Under the pieces are notes generated by a model. The model worked only from the letters and a program-made list of their open reading frames with translations, was not told the origin of the DNA and made no database searches. From Arenicola marina (lineage: Eukaryota; Annelida; Polychaeta; Arenicolidae): a stretch of 64,000 nt of DNA. A program made the position numbers and the translations under genes. Below, in pieces: positions 59,215 to 64,000 of the stretch (its first letter is position 1; every line of letters starts with the position of its first letter). The stretch lies in assembly GCA_964019135.1 (NCBI GenBank), contig OZ025260.1, positions 23,988,254 to 24,052,253 on the forward strand, in the 5' to 3' direction.

Positions 59215-60378
59215 GGGCGTCCGATTCTTGACCCGCATCTGGTGGTGCAGGTCCCCGGATGAGACTGTGCCCCACGCTCGTCCCCGCAGATCAGGGCTGT
59301 AAATCTTGCCCGCCATGGCACTGTCCAACTCCGATTAAACCTTTCCTGTTACTGCGGCACACAGCCAGGCATACTGAAGACCACACGTCTTCTTAAGATC
59401 CCCAACCAACCTGCCCCTCCCCACCCCTCCCCACTTCTCTCCAATCCCTGCAACCCATCCCTCCTTCCCACCCACCACCTTCACCGCATCACGCCCCCAC
59501 CCCTCTCAACCTGTCAAGACGGGATCGAGTTCCGGTCATAAGAAGCATTAATGCGTCCACCCTCCCCACCCTCCATGACAGCCTCCCATAAAGAAGGATT
59601 ACACACGATAAAGTACAATATTCATCAATAAGATTGAATCTATTACGTTTGGAGACAAAAGGAATTAATTCATCTGCCGTTTGGAGATGTGAGTAAGAAG
59701 GAAGGTTGTCGGGGAAGGGCCAGAGATTTATAGCCGTTATATCCCCTGGCGGGACCGGCTGGCAAAGTGCCGCCTCCCTCCTCCACCGCTTGGGGCGCCA
59801 CCAGCGCGGCCGCCTTTCCCCGCATTCCGGCCGCGATCAAGCTCTAAATCTCGAGACGCAGGACAAGAGAATCCCATTTCTATAGAAATATGGACAGCGG
59901 AGTGAATATCTTATCTCACTTCTATTTACTTCTTGTTCATGGCGGGAAATGCAACATGATAAATCACTTGCACTTGCAGAAATATTCTAATATCTGCAGG
60001 GCGGAGGCCCTGCGAGAAAGAAGAATTCGGTTACACCACAATATGGCAAATCCACCTCCACCTCCACCTCCCCCCTCGCCTTCCCCGAGAAGACGTTCAT
60101 TTTTTTTTTGCTGCATGTTTCAGGCCAATATTCTGATGACACACTCCTGATTTATTTTGCCCCGGCCCAAATGCTGAAATCTACCTTCTCCGGAAGGAAA
60201 TAAGATGTGCAATAAAGTACGCTTGCCGTAATATGAAGCAGTTAACGGTATGTGTATACAAACCACGGGAAACTTTTTTATGGCCACAAAAACAAGGCGA
60301 CAAGTAGGCCTAAATCATTGCTTCCCAAACATGTTAGTTTTACCATAGGACCAGGGAACTACATGACATTGTGCCCTG
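59215..60378. other. Unique non-coding DNA
   Basis: No gene recognised. C-rich sequence at 59,400-59,510 is followed by complex unique DNA at about 59,575-60,360 with homeobox-like TAAT motifs. This is a candidate conserved non-coding island. GCGCCACCAGCG at 59,795 is CTCF-like on the minus strand. Confidence 0.5.
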
Positions 60379-60428
60379 CGCACGTCACGCTACCCCGTGG
60401 CCGAGTCGGTAGCGCGTTCGGTTATTGT
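60379..60428 (+). mobile_element. SINE 5' head leading into a satellite
   Basis: ACCCCGTGGCCGAGTCGGTA with GCGCGTTCGGTTATTGT matches the box-A region of the SINEs at 10,099, 14,847 and 48,672. The rest of the head does not reach box B: at the point where TCGAATCC is expected after GGCCGGTGTGTGGT, the sequence instead jumps back to CCAGC and becomes tandem. The remaining SINE half, if present, lies beyond the window. Confidence 0.8.
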
Positions 60429-63400
60429 CCAGCAAGCTCTGCTGGGTCAGCCGAAGCGGCCGGTGTGTGGTCCAGCGAGCTCTGCTGGGTCAGCTCAAGC
60501 GGCCGGTGTGTGGTCCAGCGAGCACTGCTGGGTCAGCCGAAGCGGCCGGTGTGTGGTCCAGCGAGCTCTGCTGGGTCAGCCCAAGCGGCCGGTGTGTGGT
60601 CCAGCGAGCACTGCTGGGTCAGCCGAAGCGGCCGGTGTGTGGTCCAGCGAGCTCTGCTGGGTCAGCTCAAGCGGCCGGTGTGTGGTCCAGCGAGCACTGC
60701 TGGGTCAGCCGAAGCGGCCGGTGTGTGGTCCAGCGAGCTCTGCTGGGTCAGCCGAAGCGGCCGGTGTGTGGTCCAGCGAGCTCTGCTGGGTCAGCCCAAG
60801 CGGCCGGTTTGTGGTCCAGCGAGCTCTGCTGGGTCAGCCGAAGCGGCCGGTGTGTGGTCCAGCGAGCTCTGCTGGGTCAGCTCAAGCGGCCGGTGTGTGG
60901 TCCAGCGAGCACTGCTGGGTCAGCCGAAGCGGCCGGTGTGTGGTCCAGCGAGCTCTGCTGGGTCAGCCGAAGCGGCCGGTGTGTGGTCCAGCGAGCACTG
61001 CTGGGTCAGCCGAAGCGGCCGGTGTGTGGTCCAGCGAGCTCTGCTGGGTCAGCTCAAGCGGCCGGTGTGTGGTCCAGCGAGCACTGCTGGGTCAGCCGAA
61101 GCGGCCGGTGTGTGGTCCAGCGAGCTCTGCTGGGTCAGCCGAAGCGGCCGGTGTGTGGTCCAGCGAGCTCTGCTGGGTCAGCCCAAGCGGCCGGTTTGTG
61201 GTCCAGCGAGCTCTGCTGGGTCAGCCCAAGCGGCCGGTGTGTGGTCCAGCGAGCTCTGCTGGGTCAGCTCAAGCGGCCGGTGTGTGGTCCAGCGAGCTCT
61301 GCTGGGTCAGCTCAAGCGGCCGGTGTGTGGTCCAGCGAGCACTGCTGGGTCAGCCGAAGCGGCCGGTGTGTGGTCCAGCGAGCTCTGCTTGGTCAGCCGA
61401 AGCGGCCGGTGTGTGGTCCAGCGAGCACTGCTGGGTCAGCCGAAGCGGCCGGTGTGTGGTCCAGCGAGCTCTGCTGGGTCAGCCCAAGCGGCCGGTGTGT
61501 GGTCCAGCGAGCTCTGCTGGGTCAGCCCAAGCGGCCGGTGTGTGGTCCAGCGAGCTCTGCTGGGTCAGCCCAAGCGGCCGGTGTGTGGTCCAGCGAGCAC
61601 TGCTGGGTCAGCCGAAGCGGCCGGTGTGTGGTCCAGCGAGCTCTGCTTGGTCAGCCGAAGCGGCCGGTGTGTGGTCCAGCGAGCACTGCTGGGTCAGCCG
61701 AAGCGGCCGGTGTGTGGTCCAGCGAGCACTGCTGGGTCAGCCCAAGCGGCCGGTGTGTGGTCCAGCGAGCTCTGCTGGGTCAGCCCAAGCGGCCGGTGTG
61801 TGGTCCAGCGAGCTCTGCTGGGTCAGCCCAAGCGGCCGGTTTGTGGTCCAGCGGGCTCTGCTGGGTCAGCCCAAGCGGCCGGTGTGTGGTCCAGCGAGCT
61901 CTGCTGGGTCAGCTCAAGCGGCCGGTGTGTGGTCCAGCGAGCTCTGCTGGGTCAGCTCAAGCGGCCGGTGTGTGGTCCAGCGAGCACTGCTGGGTCAGCC
62001 GAAGCGGCCGGTGTGTGGTCCAGCGAGCTCTGCTTGGTCAGCCGAAGCGGCCGGTGTGTGGTCCAGCGAGCACTGCTGGGTCAGCCGAAGCGGCCGGTGT
62101 GTGGTCCAGCGAGCACTGCTGGGTCAGCCGAAGCGGCCGGTTTGTGGTCCAGCGAGCTCTGCTGGGTCAGCCCAAGCGGCCGGTGTGTGGTCCAGCGAGC
62201 TCTGCTGGGTCAGCCCAAGCGGCCGGTTTGTGGTCCAGCGAGCTCTGCTGGGTCAGCCCAAGCGGCCGGTGTGTGGTCCAGCGAGCTCTGCTGGGTCACC
62301 CCAAGCGGCCGGTGTGTGGTCCAGCGAGCTCTGCTGGGTCAGCCCAAGCGGCCGGTGTGTGGTCCAGCGAGCTCTGCTGGGTCAGCCGAAGCGGCCGGTG
62401 TGTGGTCCAGCGAGCTCTGCTGGGTCAGCCCAAGCGGCCGGTGTGTGGTCCAGCGAGCACTGCTGGGTCAGCCGAAGCGGCCGGTGTGTGGTCCAGCGAG
62501 CTCTGCTTGGTCAGCCGAAGCGGCCGGTGTGTGGTCCAGCGAGCACTGCTGGGTCAGCCGAAGCGGCCGGTGTGTGGTCCAGCGAGCACTGCTGGGTCAG
62601 CCGAAGCGGCCGGTTTGTGGTCCAGCGAGCTCTGCTGGGTCAGCCCAAGCGGCCGGTTTGTGGTCCAGCGAGCTCTGCTGGGTCAGCCCAAGCGGCCGGT
62701 TTGTGGTCCAGCGAGCTCTGCTGGGTCAGCCCAAGCGGCCGGTGTGTGGTCCAGCGAGCTCTGCTGGGTCACCCCAAGCGGCCGGTGTGTGGTCCAGCGA
62801 GCTCTGCTGGGTCAGCCCAAGCGGCCGGTGTGTGGTCCAGCGAGCTCTGCTGGGTCAGCCCAAGCGGCCGGTGTGTGGTCCAGCGAGCTCTGCTGGGTCA
62901 GCCCAAGCGGCCGGTGTGTGGTCCAGCGAGCTCTGCTGGGTCAGCCCAAGCGGCCGGTGTGTGGTCCAGCGAGCTCTGCTGGGTCAGCCCAAGCGGCCGG
63001 TGTGTGGTCCAGCGAGCTCTGCTGGGTCACCCCAAGCGGCCGGTGTGTGGTCCAGCGAGCTCTGCTGGGTCAGCCCAAGCGGCCGGTGTGTGGTCCAGCG
63101 AGCTCTGCTGGGTCACCCCAAGCGGCCGGTGTGTGGTCCAGCGAGCACTGCTGGGTCAGCCCAAGCGGCCGGTGTGTGGTCCAGCGAGCTCTGCTGGGTC
63201 AGCTCAAGCGGCCGGTGTGTGGTCCAGCGAGCTCTGCTGGGTCAGCTCAAGCGGCCGGTGTGTGGTCCAGCGAGCTCTGCTGGGTCAGCCCAAGCGGCCG
63301 GTGTGTGGTCCAGCGAGCTCTGCTGGGTCAGCCCAAGCGGCCGGTGTGTGGTCCAGCGAGCTCTGCTGGGTCACCCCAAGCGGCCGGTGTGTGGTCCAGC

Positions 63401-64000
63401 GAGCTCTGCTGGGTCAGCCCAAGCGGCCGGTGTGTGGTCCAGCGAGCACTGCTGGGTCAGCCGAAGCGGCCGGTGTGTGGTCCAGCGAGCACTGCTGGGT
63501 CAGCCCAAGCGGCCGGTGTGTGGTCCAGCGAGCACTGCTGGGTCAGCCGAAGCGGCCGGTGTGTGGTCCAGCGAGCACTGCTGGGTCACCCCAAGCGGCC
63601 GGTGTGTGGTCCAGCGAGCACTGCTGGGTCAGCCCAAGCGGCCGGTGTGTGGTCCAGCGAGCACTGCTGGGTCAGCCCAAGCGGCCGGTGTGTGGTCCAG
63701 CGAGCTCTGCTGGGTCACCCCAAGCGGCCGGTGTGTGGTCCAGCGAGCTCTGCTGGGTCAGCCCAAGCGGCCGGTGTGTGGTCCAGCGAGCACTGCTGGG
63801 TCAGCCGAAGCGGCCGGTGTGTGGTCCAGCGAGCACTGCTGGGTCAGCCCAAGCGGCCGGTGTGTGGTCCAGCGAGCACTGCTGGGTCAGCCGAAGCGGC
63901 CGGTGTGTGGTCCAGCGAGCACTGCTGGGTCACCCCAAGCGGCCGGTGTGTGGTCCAGCGAGCACTGCTGGGTCAGCCCAAGCGGCCGGTGTGTGGTCCA
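60429..64000 (+). repeat. 43-bp satellite derived from a SINE tRNA-like head
   Basis: There are 83 complete units plus three bases, running off the window. Each has CCAGCGAGCTCTGCTGGG, then TCAGCCCAAGCGGCCGGTG and TGTGGT. CCAGC and GCTGG form a 5-bp stem around a 7-base loop in every intact unit. Variation is limited to a few sites: CTCTG/CACTG, GCCC/GCCG/GCTC, TCAGCC/TCACCC, GTGTGG/TTTGTGG and CTGGG/CTTGG. Markers such as CTGCTTGG recur at 258, 387 and 473 bp, all multiples of 43, and the end register agrees, so there is no net insertion or deletion over 3.57 kb. Confidence 0.97.

Noticed and set aside
60429-64000. CRISPR array
   Set aside because: Units are contiguous with no unique spacers, and the genome is animal. 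The same holds for all other arrays here.
1-64000. Endogenous retrovirus, LTR element, Polinton or other virus-like fossil
   Set aside because: I saw no paired long terminal repeats, and no capsid, envelope, integrase or polymerase-like frames.

Overview
This is a 64 kb piece of an animal genome, from a long-read scaffold: there are two gaps of exactly 200 N. Tandem arrays, the 3' end of one split gene and small mobile-element remnants account for nearly everything recognisable. Spliceosomal exon borders, tRNA-headed SINEs, terminal-inverted-repeat MITEs and TTAGGG-type motifs point to a metazoan. SINE tails of the form TGTCGCCATATGACTT followed by TTAAAC-like repeats remind me of lophotrochozoan, perhaps molluscan, SINEs. 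That placement is a guess from memory, not a search result.

Layout. 1-560: 30-bp array. 4,686-6,690: 18-bp array. 8.4-10.8 kb: telomere-like motif, diverged 40-bp repeats, a 33-bp array, and a SINE whose 5' end is itself tandemly repeated. 10,793-12,545: 28-bp array. 14.8-15.1 kb: full-length-looking SINE. 15,196-21,807: 33/34-bp array with higher-order blocks. 22-34 kb: mostly unique non-coding DNA with small arrays, a MITE, a 30-bp array at 32.4-32.9 kb and a tRNA-like SINE. 34,768-45,310: a 10.5 kb array of two unit lengths (62 and 47 bp) with a 3,871-bp higher-order period. 47,081-48,272: 30-bp array. 48-53 kb: MITE and SINE remnants. 54.5-56.3 kb: minus-strand coding exons. 58,245-59,214: 25-bp array. 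60,379-64,000: a SINE head running into a 43-bp array that continues past the window. About 29 kb of 64 kb is tandem repeat.

Gene content. Four minus-strand exon candidates (54,556-56,302) look like the 3' end of a nuclear coiled-coil protein resembling the C-terminal region of Dachshund (DACH), but one exon junction does not keep frame as I read it. If the gene is real, its body continues to higher coordinates, so the 25-bp and 43-bp arrays would lie in its introns and everything below 54.5 kb would be its 3' flank. Long open frames elsewhere come from repeat periodicity and I do not regard them as genes.

Most interesting points: (1) a 43-bp satellite born inside the tRNA-like head of a SINE, with about 83 units and no net length change; (2) two unrelated minisatellites, each with about 39 units, whose units carry a close match to the bilaterian CTCF core; (3) the two-length 10.5 kb array with an almost G-free strand and a 3,871-bp recent duplication; (4) excess exact CRE, CACGTG-palindrome and X-box motifs in the unique DNA.
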